A stretch of DNA of 33,949 nt from G020350405 sp964513655. GTDB taxonomy: Bacteria > Planctomycetota > Phycisphaerae > Sedimentisphaerales > Anaerobacaceae. Location: the NCBI GenBank assembly GCA_964513655.1, contig CAZENQ010000030.1, forward strand, positions 1-33,949, read 5' to 3'. The notes below the pieces were generated by a model, which saw only the letters and a list, made by a program, of their open reading frames with translations, did not search any database and was not told the DNA's origin. The position numbers were made by a program, and so were the translations under genes. Shown here piece by piece: positions 1 to 8,199 of the stretch (position 1 is the stretch's first letter; every line of letters begins with the position of its first letter).

Positions 1-106
1 TATCGATATGCCATGAATGAATCCTTTCAACTACAAGACTCATTCTACCAAATAACCATAAAACCTGCCACCCCATTAAGCCCATAATTGCGACACAGTC
101 TGTTTA

Positions 107-139
107 CCCCGTGAGATGATCCCATCTATCTCACTGGGG
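107..139. repeat. Strong imperfect hairpin (11-bp stem)
   Basis: CCCCGTGAGAT at 107-117 pairs with ATCTCACTGGGG at 128-139, with a single bulged T at 135 and a 10-nt loop. A T-rich stretch lies about 15 nt downstream on the plus strand, too far for a classical terminator. It could be a transcript end for an unseen plus-strand gene to the left, or a structured repeat. Confidence 0.55.
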
Positions 140-203
140 CTATCCCGTCAACTCTTTTTAATTTTTGCACTGTATCTTTGCATTTTGATTTTTAATATCT
201 GAT

Positions 204-259
204 TTTCCTGTCCGGCCGCTCAAAACTCCGCTCAAAATCTGTCGCAAACAGACAGGAAA
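204..259. repeat. Inverted repeat with nested GTCGCA/TGCGAC hairpin
   Basis: TTTCCTGTC at 204-212 is the exact reverse complement of GACAGGAAA at 251-259. The right arm also lies inside a second inverted repeat, GTCGCA at 241-246 with TGCGAC at 270-275. Two short direct copies of CTCAAAA occur in the loop. Function is unknown. Confidence 0.45.
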
Positions 260-288
260 TTTGTCAATATGCGACACTTTCCCCCAAG

Positions 289-315
289 ATATACACTAGT
301 TTAAATAGTGTATAT
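289..315. repeat. Perfect 10-bp inverted repeat, operator-like
   Basis: ATATACACTA at 289-298 is followed, after a 7-nt spacer, by its exact reverse complement TAGTGTATAT at 306-315. Size and AT-richness suit an operator for a dimeric regulator, but no gene starts next to it. Confidence 0.5.
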
Positions 316-657
316 TGCCCGCTGCCTCCAACTCCGCCACTCCTTTGCCCCTCCAAACCCCCCATTTTAACGCTAAATTTTTCGTAAATTTTCCTAATCT
401 TTCACACTTTGAAACACTTTGTCGAACGTTTCCTTACCTTTACCTAACAAAACCCCGTTTCTGGCCCAATAACCAACCTCACCCCCTTTTTTCTACCCAA
501 AAATCACGCTTCATTTTCTCCCCTCCTTCCATTACGTTATCCCAACCCGCGCAATCGTTACGAATTTTCCATCGTCTGCCGCTATGCGGATGTGCCTAAC
601 TCCTTTACGTAACGCCATTAAAAAAATTTCCTCTAAAGCAATTTTCTCTTCCCACCC

Positions 658-711
658 CCTGCACTTTTGATTGATACAACTACCCCACAAGGACCTGCAC
701 ATTTGATTGAT
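658..711. repeat. Direct repeat of 18 bp, spacing 36
   Basis: CCTGCACTTTTGATTGAT at 658-675 recurs at 694-711 with one mismatch (17 of 18 positions). The 36-nt period keeps reading frame, so the minus-strand translation shows a short repeated peptide, but there is no other sign of coding. It may be a trace of a short dispersed repeat. Confidence 0.5.
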
Positions 712-790
712 TTTCCACCCCAAAATCCTGCCCAAATCAACATCCCGCGTTAACTTGGGCAATCTACACCGCCTAAAAATACCAATCCCC

Positions 791-1549
791 CTACTGCCTC
801 AAATAAATAATTATCCCGGCCAATATCAATATCACACCAACACATACCCCCATTCCTATCATAAAAACCCACAAAAAGCTCTTCCGCTGACGCGACATTA
901 TATACTTAAGGTACCGGTCGCTCGCCGAAAACGTCCGGCTCATCTGCATCACACTATCAGTATGACCCACCGTACTCTCTTTCAGCCTTTCAAGCGCCTC
1001 ATTAAAATTATTAAGGCTCTCCGTCATCTGCACATCCGTATCAGCCGCGGCAGCCAGCTGATGGTCGATATTGACCAACGCATCCGTCTGTTTGGCAGTC
1101 TCAGTAGGGATTTTCTCCACCGCATCTATAAACTGCTCATCCTTGCTCGCCATCTCCTTTAACTGCTCCAGCAATTGCTCCGTCAACTGCTTTTGGTTTC
1201 CCACCACTGCGGGAAAGCTTTCCAGCAGCTTAGGCAGCTGTTCCATTCGCCCCATCAAATCCTCGTTTTGGGCAACCTGACGGCTCAAATGACTGTTAAT
1301 ACCCTCCAATTGCCCAACTAGCTTATCGAAACCGGCCTGCAGCTTCTCAAGCGATTCAGCCTTACTCTTAGGCTGGACCGCCTTCACTACGACTTGGTTG
1401 CTTTGCTCACTGGCCTCATCGGCACTCGCCTCACCATCCTGGCTAATCAGCCCCTCATCATCTATATCAGGCCTAAAATCGCCGACCCTCGACGGTTTAT
1501 GAGCCCGAATCCAACTACCCGTTTTTGTCCAAATCTCTTTTATTGTCAT
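791..1549 (-). CDS. Coiled-coil protein with C-terminal membrane anchor
   Basis: 252 residues, family not recognised. The first ~60 residues are polar and acidic. Residues ~60-200 are long amphipathic helix rich in Leu, Glu, Gln and Lys, as expected of an extended coiled coil. Residues ~227-249 form one hydrophobic helix behind a basic RQRK stretch, ending a few residues before the C-terminus. There is no signal peptide, so the likely topology is tail-anchored with the coiled coil in the cytoplasm. The ATG at 1549 has a GGGGA at a suitable distance. It is divergent from the FAH-family gene. A scaffolding or chemoreceptor-like role is possible but unsupported by any motif. Confidence 0.75.
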   Translation of the reverse strand: MTIKEIWTKTGSWIRAHKPSRVGDFRPDIDDEGLISQDGEASADEASEQSNQVVVKAVQPKSKAESLEKLQAGFDKLVGQLEGINSHLSRQVAQNEDLMGRMEQLPKLLESFPAVVGNQKQLTEQLLEQLKEMASKDEQFIDAVEKIPTETAKQTDALVNIDHQLAAAADTDVQMTESLNNFNEALERLKESTVGHTDSVMQMSRTFSASDRYLKYIMSRQRKSFLWVFMIGMGVCVGVILILAGIIIYLRQ

Positions 1550-1649
1550 ATTTTAAAGTCCCCAAAACCTAAAGCATAACTCATAAGCCTTAAGTGCACA
1601 AGTCTTTGCTTAGACCTTCCAACCGACTGATGTGATATATATGATACGC

Positions 1650-1677
1650 TTGCCACGTTCAAATTAACATTTATACG
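1650..1677 (+). promoter_or_regulatory. Candidate sigma-70 promoter for the FAH-family gene
   Basis: TTGCCA at 1650-1655 and TATACG at 1672-1677 are separated by 16 nt. The -10 is weak, but this is the best pair upstream of the start at 1755. The ribosome binding site AAAGGAA lies at 1743-1749. Confidence 0.35.
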
Positions 1678-1754
1678 TTTTCCTGCTGCAAAATCAAGCT
1701 TTTTTTGCTACTATTGCCGCGCACAAATTCCAACACAATAAGAAAGGAAAAACG

Positions 1755-2705
1755 ATGAAATTAGCTACATATTCAAAAGATAGCTCAATTTCCTGCGGAA
1801 TCCTTACCGACCGGGGCCTGATAGATATCCCATCTGCCTGGCCGTGGGAAAATGCCCCCCGCAGCATAAAAGAAATACTTAAACGTAGCCCTTCCTGCCT
1901 TGAAAAACTTGCCGAGTTAACCGCCAGCCCTAATATTTTAATGCCTCTGGACTCGGTCAAGCTGCTCGCGCCTATACCCCGGCCGGACAAAGTACTCGCA
2001 CTTGCAGGCAACTACAGCGAACATATCGCAGAAGCGAGCCTGAAACGCGGCTTTAAACTCGGCTTGTCCGATTCGCCGCGTCAGACCACCGTGCCTCGAC
2101 CGTTTCTTATGCCGTCGACAGTCGTGATTGGCCCGGAGCAAGAGATACCTTGGCCGGCCTACAGCGACCAAATAGATTATGAAATCGAACTGGCCGTGGT
2201 AATCGGCAAAGAAGCCAAATGTATAAAATCAGAAAGTGCCCTTGATGTAGTCGCCGGCCACACCATTTGCAACGACATATCAGCACGTAGCGTCACATTC
2301 AAAAAGGCAAGGGCCGAAAGGCCCTGGGACGAGTTTTACGACTGGCTCAACGGCAAATGGGCCGATGGATTTCTCCCGATGGGGCCATCCCTTCTTACCG
2401 CCGACGAAATCGACGATGCCCAAAACCTCGAGTTGACGCTTGCGGTAAATGGCAAGGTCCGTCAGAAAGCCAATACCTCACAGATGATTTATCCGGTCGC
2501 CGACGTCGTATCGTTCCTAAGCTACATAATGACGCTTGAACCGGGCGATGTTATAGCTACCGGCACGCTGGCCGGCGTCGCTGTCGCTACAGGTGAATTC
2601 CTCCAGCCGGGCGACAACTTAAAATGCACCATCGAAAACCTCGGCACACTGACCAACACGCTCGGCCAAAAACCCCAAAAATTTTATGAACCATTGGCGC
2701 AATAG
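1755..2705 (+). CDS. Fumarylacetoacetate hydrolase (FAH) family protein
   Basis: 316 residues, normal for two-part FAH-family enzymes: a small N-terminal domain (~1-70) and the catalytic FAH fold. Metal-binding residues are visible: the YEIELAVVIGK stretch at 142-152 (Glu143, Glu145) and the Asp of NDISAR near 174. The family also typically has GDVIATGT, present near the C-terminus. Members hydrolyse or decarboxylate acylpyruvates and related diketo acids in aromatic or sugar-acid catabolism; the precise substrate cannot be read from sequence. AAAGGAA lies 5-6 nt before the ATG. The gene appears to stand alone, divergent from the coiled-coil gene and followed by the cold-shock gene with its own promoter. 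Confidence 0.9.
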   Translation: MKLATYSKDSSISCGILTDRGLIDIPSAWPWENAPRSIKEILKRSPSCLEKLAELTASPNILMPLDSVKLLAPIPRPDKVLALAGNYSEHIAEASLKRGFKLGLSDSPRQTTVPRPFLMPSTVVIGPEQEIPWPAYSDQIDYEIELAVVIGKEAKCIKSESALDVVAGHTICNDISARSVTFKKARAERPWDEFYDWLNGKWADGFLPMGPSLLTADEIDDAQNLELTLAVNGKVRQKANTSQMIYPVADVVSFLSYIMTLEPGDVIATGTLAGVAVATGEFLQPGDNLKCTIENLGTLTNTLGQKPQKFYEPLAQ

Positions 2706-2732
2706 CGGCTGCCGGGCAAGGTATAGGGCAAA

Positions 2733-2782
2733 GTCGCCAGGTAACAGGTTGCGGCCTCGCCCTGTGATTTGTCTCCGGCGAC
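2733..2782 (+). repeat. Nested hairpin between FAH gene and cold-shock gene
   Basis: GTCGCC (2733-2738) pairs with GGCGAC (2777-2782), and inside it ACAGG (2744-2748) pairs with CCTGT (2761-2765). No T-tract follows, so it is not an intrinsic terminator. It may protect the 3' end of the FAH mRNA. Confidence 0.4.
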
Positions 2783-2831
2783 TATCGGCGGTTCCGGGTA
2801 ATCCCCCAAAAAAGATGTCCAGATTATTTCC

Positions 2832-2860
2832 TTGACAGCCAGTATCACGTATGTTAGTTT
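2832..2860 (+). promoter_or_regulatory. Candidate promoter of the cold-shock gene
   Basis: A consensus -35 TTGACA at 2832-2837 is followed after 17 nt by TAGTTT at 2855-2860. This gives a leader of about 100 nt before the GTG at 2969, consistent with the long leaders typical of cspA-type genes. Confidence 0.5.
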
Positions 2861-2892
2861 TCAAGCAGTTATTGAGGAGTATTCTTTGTCAT

Positions 2893-2930
2893 CCCTCGGA
2901 GAGTACCCCTGATAAAAGACGAGGGAATTT
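2893..2930 (+). promoter_or_regulatory. Hairpin in the cold-shock mRNA leader
   Basis: CCCTCG (2893-2898) pairs with CGAGGG (2920-2925), followed by AATTTTTATT. It lies inside the predicted leader, so it could be an attenuator or a temperature-sensitive structure, as known for cspA leaders. This is inference from position. Confidence 0.35.
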
Positions 2931-2968
2931 TTATTGGAGGCTGAAGTTACGGGCCTAAGGAGAAGATT

Positions 2969-3172
2969 GTGGCAAAAGGTAAAGTAAAATGGTTTAACGA
3001 AAGGAAAGGCTACGGTTTTATCAGTCCGGAGGACGGCGGTGAGGATTTGTTCATGCACCGCTCGAATATCGCGGAGTTGGAAGCCGGGCCGCTGCAGGAG
3101 GGCCAGGAAGTGGAGTACGATGTCGGCGAGGGCCAAAAAGGTCCACAGGCGACGAATGTGCGGCCAGCCTGA
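2969..3172 (+). CDS. csp: Cold-shock domain protein (CspA family)
   Basis: 67 residues, the standard length for a single OB-fold cold-shock protein. RNP1 is KGYGFI and RNP2 is DLFMH, the aromatic surface that binds single-stranded RNA and DNA; the KWFNERKGYGFI start is diagnostic. Such proteins act as RNA chaperones during cold or growth shifts. The GTG start is supported by AAGGAGA at 2957-2963, at proper distance, and by alignment to the family's usual MAxGxVKWF beginning. It is monocistronic, with a promoter, ~100-nt leader and intrinsic terminator. Confidence 0.97.
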   Translation: MAKGKVKWFNERKGYGFISPEDGGEDLFMHRSNIAELEAGPLQEGQEVEYDVGEGQKGPQATNVRPA

Positions 3173-3204
3173 CCCGGATTGCAGTTAGCAAGGATGAAAA
3201 AAAC

Positions 3205-3236
3205 GCAAGGCTCCGCCCAAAGGCGGGGCCTTTTTC
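3205..3236 (+). terminator. Intrinsic terminator of the cold-shock gene
   Basis: GGCTCCGCC (3209-3217) and GGCGGGGCC (3222-3230) form a 9-bp stem with one G-T pair and a 4-nt loop, followed by TTTTTC. An A-run upstream may let it work in both directions. Confidence 0.9.
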
Positions 3237-3307
3237 ATTACTAATCTACAACCTGATTCTTTGTAATTATCACGCCAAAAAGCGATATTGGATACACCGC
3301 ATGCTAT

Positions 3308-5086
3308 CTACACTGTTTTGTGGTCGAGGAAGCCTTCGAGCCTGCGGCTCCTTACGGGATGTTGGAGTTTGCGTATTGCCTTTGCCTCGACCTGTCTAAC
3401 ACGCTCGCGGGTTACCTTGAAAATCCTGCCGACTTCCTCGAGCGTATAGGTGTAGCCATCACCGATTCCATAGCGGAGTTTGACAATCTCACGTTCGCGA
3501 TATGAAAGTGTCTTCAGGATGGTATCGATTCTTTCCTTAAGCATTTCCTGTGCAGCGGAGGCCACCGGCGAATCGACATCGTCGTCTTCGATGAAGTCAC
3601 CGAAATAGCTGTCCTCGCTTTCGCCTATGGGCCGGTCGAGACTAATCGGATGCTTGGATATCTTCAAGACCCTTCGTGTTTCCTCAATGCTCATCTCAGC
3701 TTCTTCGGCGATTTCCTCAATACTGGGCTCTCTGCCGAATCTCTGAAGCAGAACCTTGCCGGCGGTTCGCAGCCGGCTCATTGTCTCTATCATATGAACG
3801 GGAATGCGAATCGTCCGGGCATGGTCAGCAATGGCCCTGGTAATCGCCTGACGAATCCACCATGTGGCATAGGTACTGAATTTGTATCCTCTGCGGTATT
3901 CATATTTATCAACCGCCCTCATCAGTCCGGTATTGCCCTCCTGGATTATATCCAAAAAGCTCAAGCCGCGGTTTCGATACTTCTTGGCAATGGAAACCAC
4001 CAATCGCAGGTTCGCACTTGAGAGCGCTCGTTTGGCATGCTCGTACTGGTCAAAAACCCGCTCGATGGCCTGCAGTCTCTTATCGAGCTGTTTTGGGGTT
4101 TCCATTACCAACTCCTGCAGGCCAGCCAGTTCCTGCTCCATGGCGCCAATATCTTCTTCTGTTATATCCCGATTAGGCCCGGCGGCGATAACCTGCTCTA
4201 ACTGGTGCATCTTCTGGCAAATACCATGCAGCTTGTTTTTCATTGGTCGAATTCTGCTGGTTCGCAGGCTGAGCTCCTCAAGCAGTGTTGCGATCTTGCG
4301 TTTGTTCCTGTGCATGCGCTTTAGTGTCAACTTGTCAGCGCTCTTGCCGTCATCGCCGGAGGAGCCCTGCAAAAGCTTCTTGAACAGAGTTTGGTTTTTC
4401 TTCATCAGGATGTTTACAGTTTGAATGTTGCCCGGCAGGCGCTTCTTTATTACCGACCTGACCAGGTTTTCGGCGGTGCTTATCTTCATAGTCCTATCGA
4501 AGCTCAACGCGCCATCGTGAACCTGCTGGAGTATATCGACCGCGTTTCTGGCACAGTAATCGCTTTCGAGCATTTTTCTTCTAAAGCCCATACGTGCCAG
4601 TTCTATCTTGCGTGCGAGGGAGATTTCCTGTTCCCTTGTCACCAGGTCAATTTCCCCCATCTGTGTCAGATAGGTCCTTATCGGGTCATCGATGCGACGA
4701 GCGACTTCCTGCTCACCAACCAACTGTTTTTCGAGCAGTTCGTCTTCCTTGAGCTGTTCTGCCTTACTTGGCCCTTCTTCGCCTTCGGCGGCGCCAAATT
4801 CCTCTGCTTCGCGCTTTTCCACATCAGCTTCATCAAGCAGATTAATTCCCATCTCATCGAGGGTCGCCAATAAGCCATCGAGGCGTGCGGGAGAGACAAT
4901 ATCATCGGACAGGTCCTCGTTCATCTCCTCGTACGTAAGATATCCTTTTCTCCTGCCCTTTTCAGTGATAGCTTTTATCTGCTGTTCAACTTCTTCAGCT
5001 TTGGCGTTCGATAAGGACTGGGGATCGGTCTGGACTTGTCGTGACTCGGTATCCGGTCTGCTTGCTCTTATTCTTTTTCTTGCCAC
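3308..5086 (-). CDS. rpoD: RNA polymerase sigma factor RpoD (sigma-70)
   Basis: Primary sigma factor of about 592 residues. Order: region 1.1-like N-terminus, region 1.2 (DPIRTYLTQMGEIDLVTREQ), a long non-conserved insert, region 2 near residue 355 (LRLVVSIAKKYRNRGLSF with the promoter-melting KFSTYATWWIRQAI), region 3, and region 4 near 539-575 (TLEEVGRIFKVTRERVRQVE, the -35-binding helix-turn-helix). It directs core polymerase to housekeeping promoters. The frame is open to a GTG at 5095, but AAGGG at 5095-5099 would then touch that codon. The next GTG at 5086 has the proper 8-nt spacing and is chosen. It lies downstream of dnaG, as in the classical macromolecular synthesis operon; no rpsU is present. 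Confidence 0.97.
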   Translation of the reverse strand: MARKRIRASRPDTESRQVQTDPQSLSNAKAEEVEQQIKAITEKGRRKGYLTYEEMNEDLSDDIVSPARLDGLLATLDEMGINLLDEADVEKREAEEFGAAEGEEGPSKAEQLKEDELLEKQLVGEQEVARRIDDPIRTYLTQMGEIDLVTREQEISLARKIELARMGFRRKMLESDYCARNAVDILQQVHDGALSFDRTMKISTAENLVRSVIKKRLPGNIQTVNILMKKNQTLFKKLLQGSSGDDGKSADKLTLKRMHRNKRKIATLLEELSLRTSRIRPMKNKLHGICQKMHQLEQVIAAGPNRDITEEDIGAMEQELAGLQELVMETPKQLDKRLQAIERVFDQYEHAKRALSSANLRLVVSIAKKYRNRGLSFLDIIQEGNTGLMRAVDKYEYRRGYKFSTYATWWIRQAITRAIADHARTIRIPVHMIETMSRLRTAGKVLLQRFGREPSIEEIAEEAEMSIEETRRVLKISKHPISLDRPIGESEDSYFGDFIEDDDVDSPVASAAQEMLKERIDTILKTLSYREREIVKLRYGIGDGYTYTLEEVGRIFKVTRERVRQVEAKAIRKLQHPVRSRRLEGFLDHKTV

Positions 5087-5199
5087 AATCGGCACCCTTA
5101 TATACGAATTATGAAATCAGACTTTAATCAATTGATACAAAAACTCAAATTATCCCGTAACTTCATATTTCGCGTATACTCTTATTTTACAGTTACTTG

Positions 5200-5213
5200 C
5201 GAACAATTGTTCA
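5200..5213. promoter_or_regulatory. SOS-box-like palindrome between dnaG and rpoD
   Basis: GAACAATTGTTC at 5201-5212 is a perfect 12-bp palindrome; with the C at 5200 it reads CGAAC-N4-GTTC. This matches the Gram-positive LexA box core, missing only the final G. It overlaps the dnaG stop codon and lies about 115 nt upstream of the rpoD start. Whether this lineage's LexA uses this type of box is not known from the window. Confidence 0.35.
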
Positions 5214-7013
5214 CTGTACCATTCCTATATTGTGTGGGTCTCGTTTTGCGGTGCTTTCAGAGAAACGCTGTAGAAATTTGGTTTGGTCTTCTACCGCTTT
5301 TATCTGGCTTTTTTTCCGCTGCCCCTGAGCGCGCTTTACAGCATCCAAGGCCCCGATCAGTCGCGATTTGAAATTGCCTTTTTCCTCTCCTGTCTGTGCT
5401 AATTGCACAATAAGAGAGCCTGCTTCGGTTGATTCCGCTCTTGCTAATACTTCGGCCAGGCTCGCTGTGGGTTTGTTGCTCAGTGTATCAAAAAGTATTT
5501 CTGCAATTTGTCTGAATATTGGCACATCAAAATAATCGAGCGTAATTTTCTGCCTTACAGTTTCAAAGAGTTTGTGGTCACTGAGCAGCACTTCCAGAAT
5601 TTCCCGCTGGGCGGCGGCGAAGAAGCCCTGGCCCAGATCCACAGTTCGGACTTGTCGGTTTTCAAGATTATAGCTTGCGATTCTTTCGGCCGTTTTGAGC
5701 TTTTTCCGTAATTGAGCGTTTATCTGCTTGCTGTCGAGACCAATAATCTTTGAGAGTCGATTAACAATCAAGCCCCTGTCTATAGCCGACAGATTGCCGG
5801 CCTGAATGGCCGTGGCTACCGCCTGCAAAAATTCCTCTACTGCCGCTTTGTTGTCGACGAGCGTATTATCGTTTTGGAAAGAATTTGCTAATCTGCTCCA
5901 TTTAAATTGGAAGACATCGACAGCCTTATCAACTAATTGTTCGAACCGCTCCTTGCCTTCGCTTAGAAGAAAATCACACGGGTCTTTTCCTTCCGGCACC
6001 GAGGCCAGAGCGATATCTATATGCCGGGACAGACAGACCTCCAGCGCCCTGTTTGCCGCCTCTATACCGGCCGTGTCACTGTCGAAAACGAGGACCACTT
6101 TTTTTGCATACCGCCGGAGCAATCGGCCGTGCCCAACTGTAAAACTCGTGCCCAGCGTCGCAACGACATTTCCACAACCTTTACTGTGTGCCATTATGGA
6201 GTCGGTATAACCTTCGACGACAACCGCCAGGCCTGTCGAGCCAATCTGGTGTCGCGCCTGCTGGAGACCGTAGAGGCAATTACTTTTGTCGAACAAAGTG
6301 GTTGTTGGCGAATTTATGTATTTGGCGCCTCCTCCGTCGAGAGTTCGGCCGCCGAAACCAATAACCCTGTCGGTAACATCGGTAATAGGAAACATCAGGC
6401 GATTTACAAACTTGTCAGCGAAATTGGCGCTTCCCATCTGTGGCACAACAAGTCCGGCCTGTTCAAGCAGCTTGATTGGAACACGTCTGGCTTGTGCGGC
6501 CCTGAACAAATCATTATTTGAGACGGCGAGGCCGAGACGCCATTTTTTAACACTTTCCGGTGCTATCTGTCTTTCAGCGAGATAGTCCCGAGCGTGTTTG
6601 CCTCTTTCTTCGTCTGCCAGATTTTTTTCGAAGTACGCGGCGGCCCAGGCGTTGACCTTCGCTAGTTTATTCGGGTCGGCATCGGTTGTCTGGTCTTTGG
6701 TCTTTGGGGTCCTGGCGAGCTGTAGCTTTATTCCTACACGTTCGGCCAATCTTTCTATTGCCTGGGGGAAAGAGAGATTTTCCCGCATTTGAACGAATTT
6801 GAATACGTCGCCGCCGGCACCACATGCAAAGCACTTGAATATCTGCTTCGCGACGTTGACATACAGACTCGGGCGATGGTCATCATGGAAAGGGCATACC
6901 CCGACCATCTCCCTGCCTTTTTTCTTCAGGCTCAAGTGCTCGCTTATGACATCAACGATGTCGTTTGCCTGCTGAACCTGACTAACCACTGCCTGATCAA
7001 ACAACCCCGGCAT
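5211..7013 (-). CDS. dnaG: DNA primase DnaG
   Basis: 600 residues, typical length. The N-terminal CHC2-type zinc-binding domain shows Cys40, His43, Cys61 and Cys64. The TOPRIM catalytic core has EGYTD at 267-271, VFDSDTAG at 309-316 and KDPCDFL at 343-349, supplying the acidic metal ligands. The C-terminal ~200 residues correspond to the helicase-binding domain. It synthesises RNA primers at the replication fork. The ATG at 7013 begins MPGLFDQAVV, which fits the family; the ribosome binding site is weak (GAGGG about 14 nt upstream). A promoter lies ~180 nt upstream, and rpoD follows after ~115-125 nt on the same strand. Confidence 0.97.
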   Translation of the reverse strand: MPGLFDQAVVSQVQQANDIVDVISEHLSLKKKGREMVGVCPFHDDHRPSLYVNVAKQIFKCFACGAGGDVFKFVQMRENLSFPQAIERLAERVGIKLQLARTPKTKDQTTDADPNKLAKVNAWAAAYFEKNLADEERGKHARDYLAERQIAPESVKKWRLGLAVSNNDLFRAAQARRVPIKLLEQAGLVVPQMGSANFADKFVNRLMFPITDVTDRVIGFGGRTLDGGGAKYINSPTTTLFDKSNCLYGLQQARHQIGSTGLAVVVEGYTDSIMAHSKGCGNVVATLGTSFTVGHGRLLRRYAKKVVLVFDSDTAGIEAANRALEVCLSRHIDIALASVPEGKDPCDFLLSEGKERFEQLVDKAVDVFQFKWSRLANSFQNDNTLVDNKAAVEEFLQAVATAIQAGNLSAIDRGLIVNRLSKIIGLDSKQINAQLRKKLKTAERIASYNLENRQVRTVDLGQGFFAAAQREILEVLLSDHKLFETVRQKITLDYFDVPIFRQIAEILFDTLSNKPTASLAEVLARAESTEAGSLIVQLAQTGEEKGNFKSRLIGALDAVKRAQGQRKKSQIKAVEDQTKFLQRFSESTAKRDPHNIGMVQ

Positions 7014-7352
7014 ATATGCTGCTATCGACCCTCAACAAAATTTCAGAATTTAGTTATCTACGCCAAAAAAATCCCTGAACCATCGTCCTGTAGTCCAAGC
7101 ATCCTCGCTGGGTGAAATCGCTTTGCCCTCAAAGTACCGAATCGACTGAAACCCGCCTTCCTAACGGCTTAAAGGCTCTGGCTACTTAAATATAGGATGA
7201 TTTGACAAAAAGTCAAGTCGCAAGGCCAAAACCCCGTTTTTAATACTGTTAAACGCTCTCCAATGCGTTTTAGACACCTGGTGAAATAAGACGAATCTCC
7301 CAGATAAGATGGGTAAAAAAGCCTCGGGGCAGGACACCAACCTACCGTTTTC
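7014..7352. other. dnaG 5' leader region, no gene seen
   Basis: 339 nt between the TatD-family gene and dnaG. On the minus strand it contains the dnaG promoter (7189-7216) and a leader of about 170 nt. No small ORF with a ribosome binding site is evident. A short GC stem followed by TTTTTT near 7314-7330 on the minus strand might end tatD transcription, but the stem is weak. Confidence 0.5.
7189..7216 (-). promoter_or_regulatory. Promoter of dnaG with palindrome over the -35
   Basis: On the minus strand, TTGACT (7216-7211) is followed after 16 nt by TATATT (7194-7189). The -35 is embedded in an inverted repeat TTGAC-TTTTT-GTCAA, which could be an operator or a coincidence of the AT-rich sequence. 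Confidence 0.6.
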
Positions 7353-8132
7353 CTAACTGTGCGGAAGACTGAAAAATACTTTGCTCGTGGCGGTTACGGT
7401 CTTTGCGAAATCGGGCAAAGGCATATTTTTTAACTCGGCCAGGAATCTCGCGGTGTGGACCATAAGGGCGGGCTCATTTATCTTTTGTTTTCTCATCGGC
7501 TCAGGCGACATATAGGGATAATCGGTCTCGAGCATTAATCTGTCGAGCGGGACTACTTCAGCGGCGCGGCGGGTAGTCTCGGCGTTTTTGAAGGTGACTA
7601 CGCCGGTGAAGGAGATATAAAAACCGCCGTCGAGGATAATACTTGCCTGCTCAGCAGAGCCGCTAAAACAGTGAAAGACTACTTTCTCAACACCGCCGCC
7701 GTGCTGCTGTAGAACCTGTATTGTCTGGTCGAAGGCCTCTCTGCAATGGATAATGACGGGCAGATTCAACTCGGCCGCGACTCTCAGGTGCTCAGCGAAC
7801 ACTCTTACCTGGTCTTGTCTTTTTGAGAAGTCATAGTGGTAATCGAGACCCGTTTCGCCGATGGCGACGACTCTTTCATTTTCTGCCAGTTTCTTAAGTT
7901 CCGCGATTGTCTCGGCCGTTACGTTTTTGGCATCGTGCGGATGGATTCCGATGGCGGCGTACATATTATCGAATCTGCTCGCCAGCTCGATTGCCTTTCG
8001 GTTTTCTTTGGTGTCTGTTCCTACAGTTATCCAGCTTGTGACGCCAGCGGCTCTGCTCCGCTCTAAAACCTGCTCGATATCGCTCCGCAGGTCATCAAAG
8101 GTCAAGTGACAGTGTGTATCAATCAGCTCCAT
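7353..8132 (-). CDS. tatD: TatD-family metal-dependent hydrolase
   Basis: 259 residues from the ATG at 8132, normal for the family. The metal ligands of the amidohydrolase-like TIM barrel are visible: THCHLTF at the N-terminus (His7, His9), GETGLDYHYD (Glu), IIHCREA (His), VFHCFSGS (His) and LETDYPYMSP (Asp). Family members are DNases or RNA 3' exonucleases in repair and quality control; the name does not imply a role in Tat export. A TTG three codons upstream (8141) is also in frame, but the ATG fits the family's usual MxLIDTHCH start. It has its own promoter at 8200-8228. Confidence 0.93.
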   Translation of the reverse strand: MELIDTHCHLTFDDLRSDIEQVLERSRAAGVTSWITVGTDTKENRKAIELASRFDNMYAAIGIHPHDAKNVTAETIAELKKLAENERVVAIGETGLDYHYDFSKRQDQVRVFAEHLRVAAELNLPVIIHCREAFDQTIQVLQQHGGGVEKVVFHCFSGSAEQASIILDGGFYISFTGVVTFKNAETTRRAAEVVPLDRLMLETDYPYMSPEPMRKQKINEPALMVHTARFLAELKNMPLPDFAKTVTATSKVFFSLPHS

Positions 8133-8199
8133 GGTTTCCAAAGTAATGTTTTATCCCGGCAGGGCGGAATTGTTTAAAATTCTCTTATCCATTTCATTA

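Larger units (their letters stand above)
1..790. other. Non-coding, repeat-rich intergenic stretch
   Basis: No reading frame here looks like a gene. The frames that are open (for example 315-599 plus and 532-762 minus) have biased, low-complexity translations and no good ribosome binding site. From about 316 to 720 the plus strand is strongly pyrimidine-rich and poor in G. The stretch holds several inverted repeats and one direct repeat, listed separately. It lies beyond the 3' end of the minus-strand gene ending at 791, and what lies to its left is not visible. Confidence 0.6.

Noticed and set aside
532..762. Minus-strand 76-codon frame with a repeated peptide
   Set aside because: The repetition comes from the 36-nt direct repeat; no ribosome binding site and no recognisable domain.
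707..1162. Plus-strand 151-codon frame
   Set aside because: It runs against the coiled-coil gene at 791-1549, which has a better composition, a membrane anchor and a start site.
3882..4424. Plus-strand frame opposite rpoD
   Set aside because: Shadow of the sigma factor reading frame.
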